Assembly: GCA_949987565.1 (NCBI GenBank)
Contig: OX465120.1
Location: 6,524,587 to 6,588,586, forward strand
DNA from: Luidia sarsii
Taxonomy: Eukaryota; Echinodermata; Asteroidea; Paxillosida; Luidiidae
Reading direction: 5' to 3'
Length of the DNA: 64,000 bases
The notes under the pieces: model-generated
What the model saw: only the letters and a program-made list of their open reading frames with translations
What the model was told of the DNA's origin: nothing
Databases searched by the model: none
Position numbers and translations under genes: made by a program
Part shown: positions 1 through 9,859 of the stretch, in pieces
Layout of the letters: each line of letters opens with the position of its first letter
Position numbering within the stretch: the stretch's first letter is position 1

Positions 1-86
1 GATCGCATACCTTAATCCACAAACCTATTGGCGCTAGGATTGGCACATTAGTACTGCTCTTGATTGTAACTTCATTCGCCGCTACA

Positions 87-3000
87 ATGGAGTTTGAGAA
101 ATACCTTACCTTAGGTAAATCACTAGGTCTCAATGGCAAAGAGCTGATCGAATTTGCAGGCGAGAGAGAACAAGTTCAAACGGCCAAAGAACAAGCTGAG
201 CGTGATAATAGGGCAAAGGAAAGAGAACTAGCGAAAGAACTTAAAGAGGTTGAACTAAAACTAGAACAACAAAAGAAAGCCAATACTTCCGTTAAGATCG
301 AACAGAGTAGTATAAAAAAACCAAAACTCCCTCCATTCAACGACGGTCGCGATGAAATGGATGCGTATCTACGCCGTTTTGAAAGGTTCGCAAAGATAGC
401 TGGATGGCCACAAAAGGAGTGGGCACTTTCTTTAAGTAGCTTACTCACTGGTAAAGCCTTAGAAGTTTACGCACGGTTACCAATAGACCAAGCTAATCAC
501 TTCAGTGACCTCAAAGCAGCATTGTTACACCGGTATAATTTGACGGAGGAAGGGTTTAGAGTTAAGTTCAGAAATTCAAAGCGGGAACCAGGTGAAACTT
601 TCAATCAATTCGCTGATCGGTTGCACAGTTACCTAAATCGGTGGGTAGAACTGGGTGAAGCAACAAAAACGTACGATGGTCTTTGTGATTTACTACTGCG
701 CGAGCAAGTCATCTCTATTTGCGGTAAGGACTTAGCGGTATACCTTAAGGAGCGCAAACCGGGTAGCATAGAGCAAATGACAAAGCTGGCAGATAGGTAT
801 GCCGATGCACATCGTAGGACAGATGTCGAAAAACCCATTAAGAAGTTTAATCACCCCAATCCTCGATACAACGACAAAGATTTACCGAAATCTAAATTTA
901 GTGCGACCGGATTTGATGCGAATGCGCGCGAACCAGAGACACGTGATTGTTTTGTCTGTGGTAAGTCGGGGCACATAGCACGTAACTGTAAACAGCGAAA
1001 ACAAAGTTACAACAGATCCGCGAAACCCTATAGAACTCAAACCGCTAGCTTGCAAGTTAAGGAAGAAGAGACAGATGAGGAACCGGAAACGGATCAGGAG
1101 ATACAAGAAGTTGCTGCATGCATAACGAAGAAAACTGCTCTATGTGAATGCGCAGGTCAAACGGGGGAAAATTTGAAGCTTTCATGTGGACATGAAGTTC
1201 CTATAATTAGCGCGGCATGTACGCTAGGTAGGCGAATGCCAGTAAGTGACGGCTATGTAGGTAACCAAGCTGTTCAGGTGCTAAGAGACAGTGGGTGCAG
1301 TACAGTTGTCGTGAAAAGGAGTTTAGTTACGGATGAACAACTACTAGAAGTTAAACAGAAATGTGTCCTTCTTGATGGAACGGCCCGGAATGTCCCAGTC
1401 GCGCGAATCGACATAGACTCGCCATATTTTGTAGGAACTGTAAATGCACTTTGCATGGCAAACCCATTGTACGATCTTATCTTAGGAAACATTGCTGAAG
1501 TCAGAGACCCACGTGATCCTAACCCAAACTGGTCGAGGATAATCGAAAAAGGGAACACTCAAGAAGAAGAAACGGCTGCAGTGGAGACTAGAGCGCAAAA
1601 GCTCAAGAAAGCAAAAGACATGCGTCCACTTAAAGTCCCCGAAGCGCAAAATATCTCAGAATCTCGCGCGCAGATCATTCAGGCGCAGCACGAAGATTCG
1701 GCGTTAGATAAGTTGTGGGCACTCGCAGATACTGGACAAGGTCGGAAAACTGGCAAAGATAATGAGTCTAAGTACATTGTTTCGGACAGATTACTTTTCC
1801 GTGAATTCACCTCACCGTCGGTCGAAAACGGTCGCGTAATCACACAATTAGTCCTTCCGAAAAAAATGCACTCGAAAGTCTTGAAACTGGCGCACGACTC
1901 AACCATGGCAGGACATTTAGGTATTAAGAAAACCACGGATCGCGTACTTTCAAACTTCTATTGGCCAGGTGTACAAGGTGACATTCGAAGATACTGCGTG
2001 TCTTGTGACATATGCCAAAGAACGGTCGCGAAAGGACGCGTAGGCAAAGTCCCATTGGGTAGAATGCCTTTGATCGATACACCATTCAGACGAGTTGCAG
2101 TAGATTTGATTGGACCCATTCACCCAATTACGGAAAGCGGTAACAGGTACATTTTAACACTAGTGGATTATGCAACCCGCTATCCGGAAGCACTAGCTCT
2201 TCCAAAAATCGAAACGGAGCGTGTAGCAGAAGCACTTTTCGAAATGTTCACACGCATGGGCGTACCCCATGAAATACTTTCAGACATGGGATCGCAATTT
2301 ACTTCCGATTTGATGAAAGAAATTGGTAGACTGATGTCTGTTAAGCAACTCCACACCACACCGTACCATCCAATATGCAATGGACTTGTAGAGAAATTTA
2401 ACGGCACACTAAAACGCATGTTAAGGCGCATGTGCAGTGAAAGACCAAAAGATTGGGATCGCTATATCCCTGCGCTATTATTCGCGTATCGTGAATCCCC
2501 TCAAGAAAGCCTAGGTTACTCCCCCTTCGAACTTATGTACGGCCGAACAGTACGAGGACCACTCACTATTCTTAGAGAGTTATGGACGGGTGAAATACCA
2601 GACGAAGATGTGAAGACAACATATCAGTATGTCATAGACTTACGCGAACGCCTAGAATCCACTTGTGAATTAGCTCGAGAGGAACTCACTAAGTCAAGTA
2701 CTCGCTACAAGAAATACTACGACGCGCGTACCAAAGACCGCACGTTTGGCATAGGAGATCGGGTATTAGTTCTTCTACCAACTGACTCGAATAAATTGCT
2801 CATGCAGTGGAAAGGCCCTTTCCCTGTGCTAAGGAAAGTTGCACGTCACGACTATTGTATAGATATGAATGGGAAGGAGCGTACGTTTCATGCGAATCTC
2901 CTTAAGAAATACATAGTGCGAACAGAAGCCGAAGATAAACCAGAGATTATACATGCCGCTGCGAGCCTTATGCGTGTAAGCCATAGCGTGATAAATGACC

Positions 3001-3362
3001 AATTAGAAGAAGGAATGATGGAAGTAAAATTATTGCCGATAGAACAGACTGAAGATTGGCAAACTGTGCAAGTTTGTGAGAGTCGCAGTGAAGCGCAAAA
3101 ACAACAACTTAGAGGAATACTACAAGAGTACACAAATGTGTTCACAGATATTCCAGGTCGCACAGACATAATTGAGTATGAGATAAAGCTGACAACTAAT
3201 GATGCGATATACTCGATCCAGAGCTTACCCAGTTCCCTTTTCAACAAAAGATGTAATCAAGAAAGAAATCGACACTATGATCAATCTCGGTGTAATAGAA
3301 AGATCGAAGTCGAAATATGCGTCACCCATCGTACTTGTACGAAAGAAAGACGGCACGAATAG
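87..3362 (+). CDS. Gag-protease-integrase polyprotein, retrotransposon copy 1
   Basis: Start chosen at the ATG at 87, which has A at -3 and G at +4; the frame is open further upstream but without a better start. From that Met: a coiled, charged N-terminus; a capsid region whose part at about residues 157-248 resembles a SCAN domain; a CCHC zinc knuckle (CFVCGKSGHIARNC, about 288-301); an aspartic protease motif DSG at about 401; an HHCC zinc-binding integrase domain (about 603-643); a DDE integrase core with D673, D733 and E769 (D-x35-E spacing); and a GPF module near 910. The tail (from about 1030) enters the start of reverse transcriptase and then leaves frame. Gag builds the particle, protease cleaves the polyprotein and integrase inserts the cDNA. 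The presence of integrase before reverse transcriptase is the notable feature. Confidence 0.92.
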   Translation: MEFEKYLTLGKSLGLNGKELIEFAGEREQVQTAKEQAERDNRAKERELAKELKEVELKLEQQKKANTSVKIEQSSIKKPKLPPFNDGRDEMDAYLRRFERFAKIAGWPQKEWALSLSSLLTGKALEVYARLPIDQANHFSDLKAALLHRYNLTEEGFRVKFRNSKREPGETFNQFADRLHSYLNRWVELGEATKTYDGLCDLLLREQVISICGKDLAVYLKERKPGSIEQMTKLADRYADAHRRTDVEKPIKKFNHPNPRYNDKDLPKSKFSATGFDANAREPETRDCFVCGKSGHIARNCKQRKQSYNRSAKPYRTQTASLQVKEEETDEEPETDQEIQEVAACITKKTALCECAGQTGENLKLSCGHEVPIISAACTLGRRMPVSDGYVGNQAVQVLRDSGCSTVVVKRSLVTDEQLLEVKQKCVLLDGTARNVPVARIDIDSPYFVGTVNALCMANPLYDLILGNIAEVRDPRDPNPNWSRIIEKGNTQEEETAAVETRAQKLKKAKDMRPLKVPEAQNISESRAQIIQAQHEDSALDKLWALADTGQGRKTGKDNESKYIVSDRLLFREFTSPSVENGRVITQLVLPKKMHSKVLKLAHDSTMAGHLGIKKTTDRVLSNFYWPGVQGDIRRYCVSCDICQRTVAKGRVGKVPLGRMPLIDTPFRRVAVDLIGPIHPITESGNRYILTLVDYATRYPEALALPKIETERVAEALFEMFTRMGVPHEILSDMGSQFTSDLMKEIGRLMSVKQLHTTPYHPICNGLVEKFNGTLKRMLRRMCSERPKDWDRYIPALLFAYRESPQESLGYSPFELMYGRTVRGPLTILRELWTGEIPDEDVKTTYQYVIDLRERLESTCELAREELTKSSTRYKKYYDARTKDRTFGIGDRVLVLLPTDSNKLLMQWKGPFPVLRKVARHDYCIDMNGKERTFHANLLKKYIVRTEAEDKPEIIHAAASLMRVSHSVINDQLEEGMMEVKLLPIEQTEDWQTVQVCESRSEAQKQQLRGILQEYTNVFTDIPGRTDIIEYEIKLTTNDAIYSIQSLPSSLFNKRCNQERNRHYDQSRCNRKIEVEICVTHRTCTKERRHE

Positions 3363-4468
3363 ATTTTGTGTAGATTTCCGGAAATTGAATAGTCACGATT
3401 TTCGATCCTGAGCCAATTCCGAATCCAGACAATCTGATGGCACTTGTAGGTTCTGCGAAATTCTTCTCCAAATTAGATCTCACAAAGGGGTATTGGCAAA
3501 TTCCTATTTCAGACGCAGATAAAGATAAGACCACTTTCATAACCTCTGAGGGATTGTATCGCTTCACCGTGCTACCGTTTGGAACAGTAAATGCGCCGGC
3601 TACTTTCACGCGTATGATGAGAAAACTGCTTGAGAATATCCCACGAGTTGTGAATTTTATCGATGATGTTCTGATATACACCGATACTTGGGAACAACAC
3701 GTTGAAACCTTTCGAGATGTTTTGGACCGCTTACAGAAAGCAAAATTGACTGCCAAACCATCAAAATGCATGGTAGGCTATGAGTCACTCGATTTTTGTG
3801 GACACATTGTTGGCAATGGCGTAGTAAAGCCTCAACCAGAGAAGATCACGAAAATTATGAACGCATCCCGACCACGAACAAAAAGGGAAGTAAGATCACT
3901 CATGGGTCTTGTGAATTATTATCGGAAATATATCCCGAACTTTTCAGCTATTGCAGTACCGATTACAGATCTGACCCAAAAAGGAAAACCAAATTATGTG
4001 AAATGGGAAGAAGCACAAGAGCATGCATTTTGCACATTGAAGTCGCGACTTAGTTCAGCGCCTATCTTACATTTGCCAGATCACGATAAATCTTACGTTC
4101 TAAGAACTGATGCTTCGGATGTAGGTATTGGAGCAGTGCTCATGCAACAAGATAACGGAATGCTATTTCCAATATGCTATGCAAGTCGGAAACTGCTCAC
4201 ACGAGAACGCGCATATGCAGTTATCGAGCGAGAATGCCTCGCTTTGGTATGGGCAATTTCCAAATTCCATATGTACTTGTACGGGAGAGAATTTGTGGTA
4301 GAAACAGACCACCACCCATTGGCTTATTTGACGACAGCAAAAGTCAATAATAGCAGAGTGATGAGATGGGCATTAAGTCTCCAGCAATACCGATTCAGTG
4401 TCAAAGCTATAAAGGGAAGTGACAACCTGGGTGCTGATTATTTGAGTAGATGCCCAGGTGAAGTGTAA
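3199..4468 (+). pseudogene. Reverse transcriptase-RNase H region of copy 1, split by two frame breaks
   Basis: Homology to gypsy reverse transcriptase runs through three frames. It begins at the end of the integrase ORF, continues at about 3215-3390 in the next frame (VIERSKSKYASPIVLVRKKD, then FCVDFRKLN), and from about 3392 in a third frame up to the stop at 4466-4468. The long third piece (ORF from 3437, 343 aa) has LDLTKGYWQIP, LPFGTVNAPATF, the catalytic FIDD box, then RNase H with TDAS, the E of RECLALVW and ETDHHPL. Each break looks like one extra base relative to the family. Both breaks are also in copy 2. Two successive shifts inside a catalytic domain point to a dead element rather than programmed frameshifting. 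Confidence 0.88.
3437..4468 (+). CDS. RT palm/RNase H open segment of copy 1
   Basis: This 343-codon open segment holds most of the reverse transcriptase and all of RNase H. The RT fingers and palm come first (LDLTKGYWQIP, LPFGTVNAPATF, FIDDVLIYT at about 3656-3682), followed by the connection and the RNase H domain from about 4090. The first ATG at 3437 is probably not a real start, because homology extends upstream to about 3392. It would normally be translated as part of the polyprotein. It ends 81 bases before the LTR, so no integrase follows it, in contrast with standard Ty3/gypsy order. Confidence 0.85.
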   Translation: MALVGSAKFFSKLDLTKGYWQIPISDADKDKTTFITSEGLYRFTVLPFGTVNAPATFTRMMRKLLENIPRVVNFIDDVLIYTDTWEQHVETFRDVLDRLQKAKLTAKPSKCMVGYESLDFCGHIVGNGVVKPQPEKITKIMNASRPRTKREVRSLMGLVNYYRKYIPNFSAIAVPITDLTQKGKPNYVKWEEAQEHAFCTLKSRLSSAPILHLPDHDKSYVLRTDASDVGIGAVLMQQDNGMLFPICYASRKLLTRERAYAVIERECLALVWAISKFHMYLYGREFVVETDHHPLAYLTTAKVNNSRVMRWALSLQQYRFSVKAIKGSDNLGADYLSRCPGEV

Positions 4469-5456
4469 CTTGCGTTATAATAGTACTGTAAATGTTTAAT
4501 GCGTAGATAATTAAGTAATTTAAGAGTAATTCTCTAGGATGGGAGACATTGTCACAAGGTGAACTTATAAATAAGATGAATTACTCTGAAAAAACCCAGG
4601 TGTGTGTCGAAGAAACATAACTTTAATAGTGACTGCCCATACGGCTTACACGTAGCGATTGGGAGAGGATTTAATCCCTATTATTATGCAAACGTTTTAG
4701 TTTCGCGGGGGAAATTAAGATATCTGACTGGCTAGAGAATCTAAGGGTGACTGCCCCTTTTATTAGCAAACCGGGTTAACAAGGTAAACAATAGATCGTC
4801 CAATGTCACGGGACGTCAAATTCGCGGGGTTTGGGGAATTTTCGAGGTGAAGAGGGAATAGGCTGACACTTGCGGTTGAGCTTCTGTGAGGAGAGGGCAA
4901 GCATAGCCAGCCTCGACAGTCGATTATACAAGATTAAGTTCTGAAGTGACCTATAGCTAGTGAGAGCTAGGTCCAGATTAAGTTCTGTGAAATCATCGAG
5001 AACAACTGAGTGTTCTAGATAGCAACCGACGCAAGCCTTGACACCCAAAAGCCAGGACCGTTTACACCTTCCTGTAAGTTATATTAAATAGTATGGTTTC
5101 GCTAATTAATTTTGAGCAACATTGAGAGCCTGTATTTTAAAGGAAATTCGAAAACCTTTCCAACTGATCCTGACTGTTAAAAAACTGAGAAGTACATGTA
5201 GGCCTATAATTATATTTGAAATCTTTTATTGGGGTGCTTACCATCCAACTTTGACTCAGGGAAACCCATAGAGTCATACAGTCACTGAATAGATATAATT
5301 GATTGTATATAGATTGTGTGAAATAGCTGATAAGCGATTACGGCAAACTGTTTTAATAAGTGATTAAATTTGCATTAACAACTGCTGTAAAGAAGCAAGA
5401 GTTTAGAAATGTTTGTGCGAATAATGTAGTTGGCAGGCCTGTGCATAACTGTGATG

Positions 5457-5465
5457 TATATAAAA
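5457..5465 (+). promoter_or_regulatory. TATA box of the LTR promoter
   Basis: TATATAAAA, about 900 bp into the LTR. Transcription would start about 25-30 bp downstream, just before the minisatellite. The same site in the 3' LTR is at 11954-11962. Confidence 0.6.
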
Positions 5466-5556
5466 TGAATTATTCTACAGGGCTTTTACGGTGAGACAAG
5501 TCTCACGTGGTCCTGAGAAGGCACTCTATAGTAGACGGACAGTGTACCGTGATTGG

Positions 5557-6000
5557 GCTGACCATCGACTCCCCAGTCGCCGTCGCCAAGGAACGACTGG
5601 CTGACCATCGACTCCCCAGTCGCCGTCGCCAAGGAGCCACTGGCTGACCCTCGACTCCCCAGTCGCCGTCGCCAAGGAGCCACGGGCAGACCCTCGACTC
5701 CCCAGTCGCCGTCGCCAAGGAGCCACGGGCAGACCCTCGACTCCCCAGTCGCCGTCGCCAAGGAGCCACTGGCTGACCCTCGACTCCCCAGTCGCCGTCG
5801 CCAAGGAGCCACTGGCTGACCCTCGACTCCCCAGTCGCCGTCGCCAAGGAGCCACTGGCTGACCCTCGACTCCCCAGTCGCCGTCGCCAAGGAGCCACTG
5901 GCTGACCCTCGACTCCCCAGTCGCCGTCGCCAAGGAGCCACTGGCAGACCCTCGACTCCCCAGTCGCCGTCGCCAAGGAGCCACTGGCAGACCCTCGACT
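5557..6000. repeat. 43-bp minisatellite inside the LTR, about 10 units
   Basis: GC-rich units of 43 bp, each containing CTCGACTCCCCAGTCGCCGT and GCCAAGGAGCCACTGG. The first two units carry ACCATC instead of ACCCTC, units 3-4 have CCACGGG, and the last joins a degenerate CTTCAGAGTCGCC. Because 43 is not a multiple of 3 and the antisense strand of the unit has no stop, all three minus frames stay open (152-189 codons); these ORFs are by-products. The array would lie in the transcript leader and 3' end. Confidence 0.92.
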
Positions 6001-6173
6001 TCAGAGTCGCCGAAGAATTGCCGGCCGATCCTTCGACTCCCTTCATCATTGTCAAGATCGGTACCTCCTTCGCCGGGCTACATCAATGAGGGTTGCTATT
6101 TATTTAGTTAATACTTGTATTTTATTTTATGTATATTGACCGTATATGTAGATAGGAATAACGTAAGGCTGTA

Positions 6174-6179
6174 AATAAA
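6174..6179 (+). terminator. LTR polyadenylation signal
   Basis: AATAAA about 120 bp before the LTR end; its counterpart in the 3' LTR is at 12671-12676. It defines the end of R. Confidence 0.6.
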
Positions 6180-6302
6180 TATGTAAATACTTGTAAGTGA
6201 CAACAGAAAGAGGTAGATTGTTTATTTTGTCTTGTGTGAAACAAACCGGACCACCGAAGGTTACAGCTCACGGGGTGGGGCTTTCCCAGGGGTTGTGACA
6301 AT

Positions 6303-6320
6303 TGGGGGCCTGTCCGGGAG
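6303..6320 (+). other. Primer binding site, tRNA-Pro-like
   Basis: TGGGGGCCTGTCCGGGAG begins two bases after the LTR end. It starts with TGG, complementary to the CCA end of a tRNA, and closely resembles the tRNA-Pro primer site used by murine gammaretroviruses. The assignment to tRNA-Pro is an inference from that resemblance. Confidence 0.7.
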
Positions 6321-6583
6321 AGAAATTCAAATTGAGCAACCGGTAGTCCGATGTTTGTGTTTCATGCAGGATAGAATTTACATGTGGAATTCGGAAGCCC
6401 TAAAACTTGCTAGGCAGCGTGCACTGAGAAACCCATATTGCGATGTTGATGAACAAGTTTTCATGTTGCATTAGTGAATGTTCTAGGCGTATTGCGAGAT
6501 CGCATACCTTAATCCACAAACCTATTGACGCTAGGATTGGCACATTAGTACTGCTCTTGATTGTAACTTCATTCGCCGCTACA

Positions 6584-9500
6584 ATGGAGTTTGAGAAATA
6601 CCTTACCTTAGGTAAATCACTAGGTCTCAATGGCAAAGAGCTGATCGAATTTGCAGGCGAGAGAGAACAAGTTCAAACGGCCAAAGAACAAGCTGAGCGT
6701 GATAATAGGGCAAAGGAAAGAGAACTAGCGAAAGAACTTAAAGAGGTTGAACTAAAACTAGAACAACAAAAGAAAGCCAATACTTCCGTTAAGATCGAAC
6801 AGAGTAGTATAAAAAAACCAAAACTCCCTCCATTCAACGACGGTCGCGATGAAATGGATGCGTATCTACGCCGTTTTGAAAGGTTCGCAAAGATAGCTGG
6901 ATGGCCACAAAAGGAGTGGGCACTTTCTTTAAGTAGCTTACTCACTGGTAAAGCCTTAGAAGTTTACGCACGGTTACCAATAGACCAAGCTAATCACTTC
7001 AGTGACCTCAAAGCAGCATTGTTACACCGGTATAATTTGACGGAGGAAGGGTTTAGAGTTAAGTTCAGAAATTCAAAGCGGGAACCAGGTGAAACTTTCA
7101 ATCAATTCGCTGATCGGTTGCACAGTTACCTAAATCGGTGGGTAGAACTGGGTGAAGCAACAAAAACGTACGATGGTCTTTGTGATTTACTACTGCGCGA
7201 GCAAGTCATCTCTATTTGCGGTAAGGACTTAGCGGTATACCTTAAGGAGCGCAAACCGGGTAGCATAGAGCAAATGACAAAGCTGGCAGATAGGTATGCC
7301 GATGCACATCGTAGGACAGATGTCGAAAAACCCATTAAGAAGTTTAATCACCCCAATCCTCGATACAACGACAAAGATTTACCGAAATCTAAATTTAGTG
7401 CGACCGGATTTGATGCGAATGCGCGCGAACCAGAGACACGTGATTGTTTTGTCTGTGGTAAGTCGGGGCACATAGCACGTAACTGTAAACAGCGAAAACA
7501 AAGTTACAACAGATCCGCGAAACCCTATAGAACTCAAACCGCTAGCTTGCAAGTTAAGGAAGAAGAGACAGATGAGGAACCGGAAACGGATCAGGAGATA
7601 CAAGAAGTTGCTGCATGCATAACGAAGAAAACTGCTCTATGTGAATGCGCAGGTCAAACGGGGGAAAATTTGAAGCTTTCATGTGGACATGAAGTTCCTA
7701 TAATTAGCGCGGCATGTACGCTAGGTAGGCGAATGCCAGTAAGTGACGGCTATGTAGGTAACCAAGCTGTTCAGGTGCTAAGAGACAGTGGGTGCAGTAC
7801 AGTTGTCGTGAAAAGGAGTTTAGTTACGGATGAACAACTACTAGAAGTTAAACAGAAATGTGTCCTTCTTGATGGAACGGCCCGGAATGTCCCAGTCGCG
7901 CGAATCGACATAGACTCGCCATATTTTGTAGGAACTGTAAATGCACTTTGCATGGCAAACCCATTGTACGATCTTATCTTAGGAAACATTGCTGAAGTCA
8001 GAGACCCACGTGATCCTAACCCAAACTGGTCGAGGATAATCGAAAAAGGGAACACTCAAGAAGAAGAAACGGCTGCAGTGGAGACTAGAGCGCAAAAGCT
8101 CAAGAAAGCAAAAGACATGCGTCCACTTAAAGTCCCCGAAGCGCAAAATATCTCAGAATCTCGCGCGCAGATCATTCAGGCGCAGCACGAAGATTCGGCG
8201 TTAGATAAGTTGTGGGCACTCGCAGATACTGGACAAGGTCGGAAAACTGGCAAAGATAATGAGTCTAAGTACATTGTTTCGGACAGATTACTTTTCCGTG
8301 AATTCACCTCACCGTCGGTCGAAAACGGTCGCGTAATCACACAATTAGTCCTTCCGAAAAAAATGCACTCGAAAGTCTTGAAACTGGCGCACGACTCAAC
8401 CATGGCAGGACATTTAGGTATTAAGAAAACCACGGATCGCGTACTTTCAAACTTCTATTGGCCAGGTGTACAAGGTGACATTCGAAGATACTGCGTGTCT
8501 TGTGACATATGCCAAAGAACGGTCGCGAAAGGACGCGTAGGCAAAGTCCCATTGGGTAGAATGCCTTTGATCGATACACCATTCAGACGAGTTGCAGTAG
8601 ATTTGATTGGACCCATTCACCCAATTACGGAAAGCGGTAACAGGTACATTTTAACACTAGTGGATTATGCAACCCGCTATCCGGAAGCACTAGCTCTTCC
8701 AAAAATCGAAACGGAGCGTGTAGCAGAAGCACTTTTCGAAATGTTCACACGCATGGGCGTACCCCATGAAATACTTTCAGACATGGGATCGCAATTTACT
8801 TCCGATTTGATGAAAGAAATTGGTAGACTGATGTCTGTTAAGCAACTCCACACCACACCGTACCATCCAATATGCAATGGACTTGTAGAGAAATTTAACG
8901 GCACACTAAAACGCATGTTAAGGCGCATGTGCAGTGAAAGACCAAAAGATTGGGATCGCTATATCCCTGCGCTATTATTCGCGTATCGTGAATCCCCTCA
9001 AGAAAGCCTAGGTTACTCCCCCTTCGAACTTATGTACGGCCGAACAGTACGAGGACCACTCACTATTCTTAGAGAGTTATGGACGGGTGAAATACCAGAC
9101 GAAGATGTGAAGACGACATATCAGTATGTCATAGACTTACGCGAACGCCTAGAATCCACTTGTGAATTAGCTCGAGAGGAACTCACTAAGTCAAGTACTC
9201 GCTACAAGAAATACTACGACGCGCGTACCAAAGACCGCACGTTTGGCATAGGAGATCGGGTATTAGTTCTTCTACCAACTGACTCGAATAAATTGCTCAT
9301 GCAGTGGAAAGGCCCTTTCCCTGTGCTAAGGAAAGTTGCACGTCACGACTATTGTATAGATATGAATGGGAAGGAGCGTACGTTTCATGCGAATCTCCTT
9401 AAGAAATACATAGTGCGAACAGAAGCCGAAGATAAACCAGAGATTATACATGCCGCTGCGAGCCTTATGCGTGTAAGCCATAGCGTGATAAATGACCAAT

Positions 9501-9859
9501 TAGAAGAAGGAATGATGGAAGTAAAATTATTGCCGATAGAACAGACTGAAGATTGGCAAACTGTGCAAGTTTGTGAGAGTCGCAGTGAAGCGCAAAAACA
9601 ACAACTTAGAGGAATACTACAAGAGTACACAAATGTGTTCACAGATATTCCAGGTCGCACAGACATAATTGAGTATGAGATAAAGCTGACAACTAATGAT
9701 GCGATATACTCGATCCAGAGCTTACCCAGTTCCCTTTTCAACAAAAGATGTAATCAAGAAAGAAATCGACACTATGATCAATCTCGGTGTAATAGAAAGA
9801 TCGAAGTCGAAATATGCGTCACCCATCGTACTTGTACGAAAGAAAGACGGCACGAATAG
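6584..9859 (+). CDS. Gag-protease-integrase polyprotein, retrotransposon copy 2
   Basis: Same protein as in copy 1 (1091 codons from this ATG). The frame is open from 6443, but that upstream part is absent as a homologous gag start and the ATG at 6584 has a strong context (ACAATGG). Domains in order: capsid with SCAN-like part (residues about 157-248), CCHC knuckle (288-301), DSG protease (401), HHCC (603-643), DDE core (D673, D733, E769) and GPF module (about 910). The only coding change I noticed against copy 1 is a single base near 9114. As in copy 1, it runs into the start of RT and stops after leaving frame. Confidence 0.92.
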   Translation: MEFEKYLTLGKSLGLNGKELIEFAGEREQVQTAKEQAERDNRAKERELAKELKEVELKLEQQKKANTSVKIEQSSIKKPKLPPFNDGRDEMDAYLRRFERFAKIAGWPQKEWALSLSSLLTGKALEVYARLPIDQANHFSDLKAALLHRYNLTEEGFRVKFRNSKREPGETFNQFADRLHSYLNRWVELGEATKTYDGLCDLLLREQVISICGKDLAVYLKERKPGSIEQMTKLADRYADAHRRTDVEKPIKKFNHPNPRYNDKDLPKSKFSATGFDANAREPETRDCFVCGKSGHIARNCKQRKQSYNRSAKPYRTQTASLQVKEEETDEEPETDQEIQEVAACITKKTALCECAGQTGENLKLSCGHEVPIISAACTLGRRMPVSDGYVGNQAVQVLRDSGCSTVVVKRSLVTDEQLLEVKQKCVLLDGTARNVPVARIDIDSPYFVGTVNALCMANPLYDLILGNIAEVRDPRDPNPNWSRIIEKGNTQEEETAAVETRAQKLKKAKDMRPLKVPEAQNISESRAQIIQAQHEDSALDKLWALADTGQGRKTGKDNESKYIVSDRLLFREFTSPSVENGRVITQLVLPKKMHSKVLKLAHDSTMAGHLGIKKTTDRVLSNFYWPGVQGDIRRYCVSCDICQRTVAKGRVGKVPLGRMPLIDTPFRRVAVDLIGPIHPITESGNRYILTLVDYATRYPEALALPKIETERVAEALFEMFTRMGVPHEILSDMGSQFTSDLMKEIGRLMSVKQLHTTPYHPICNGLVEKFNGTLKRMLRRMCSERPKDWDRYIPALLFAYRESPQESLGYSPFELMYGRTVRGPLTILRELWTGEIPDEDVKTTYQYVIDLRERLESTCELAREELTKSSTRYKKYYDARTKDRTFGIGDRVLVLLPTDSNKLLMQWKGPFPVLRKVARHDYCIDMNGKERTFHANLLKKYIVRTEAEDKPEIIHAAASLMRVSHSVINDQLEEGMMEVKLLPIEQTEDWQTVQVCESRSEAQKQQLRGILQEYTNVFTDIPGRTDIIEYEIKLTTNDAIYSIQSLPSSLFNKRCNQERNRHYDQSRCNRKIEVEICVTHRTCTKERRHE

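Larger units (their letters stand above)
1..6300 (+). mobile_element. Gmr1-type Ty3/gypsy LTR retrotransposon, copy 1 (5' end outside window)
   Basis: Internal region plus 3' LTR of an LTR retrotransposon. Every base corresponds to copy 2 at an offset of 6497. I found only about four differences in 6.3 kb, at 49, about 2617, about 5946 and about 6231. Its 3' LTR (4550-6300) also serves as the 5' LTR of copy 2, so the locus reads internal-LTR-internal-LTR. The 5' LTR and primer binding site of this copy lie left of the window, if they exist. The domain order gag, protease, integrase, reverse transcriptase, RNase H is that of Gmr1-like elements, not of ordinary gypsy elements. Confidence 0.93.
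4550..6300 (+). repeat. Central LTR (3' LTR of copy 1, 5' LTR of copy 2)
   Basis: 1751 bp. U3 is about 4550-5485, with a TATA box at 5457-5465. The presumed R region contains a 43-bp minisatellite (5557-6000). A polyadenylation signal AATAAA lies at 6174-6179 and the LTR ends at 6300 with TGTGACA. The long region between TATA and AATAAA implies an unusually long R of roughly 0.7 kb. Confidence 0.9.

Noticed and set aside
3190..3411. Programmed +1 frameshifting between integrase and RT
   Set aside because: Two shifts are needed, the second inside a conserved RT block; no recoding signal recognised. Inactivation is simpler.
5486..6055. Three overlapping minus-strand ORFs (152-189 codons) in the LTR
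   Set aside because: They are produced by a 43-bp unit with no antisense stop; the protein is only the repeat read in rotating frames.
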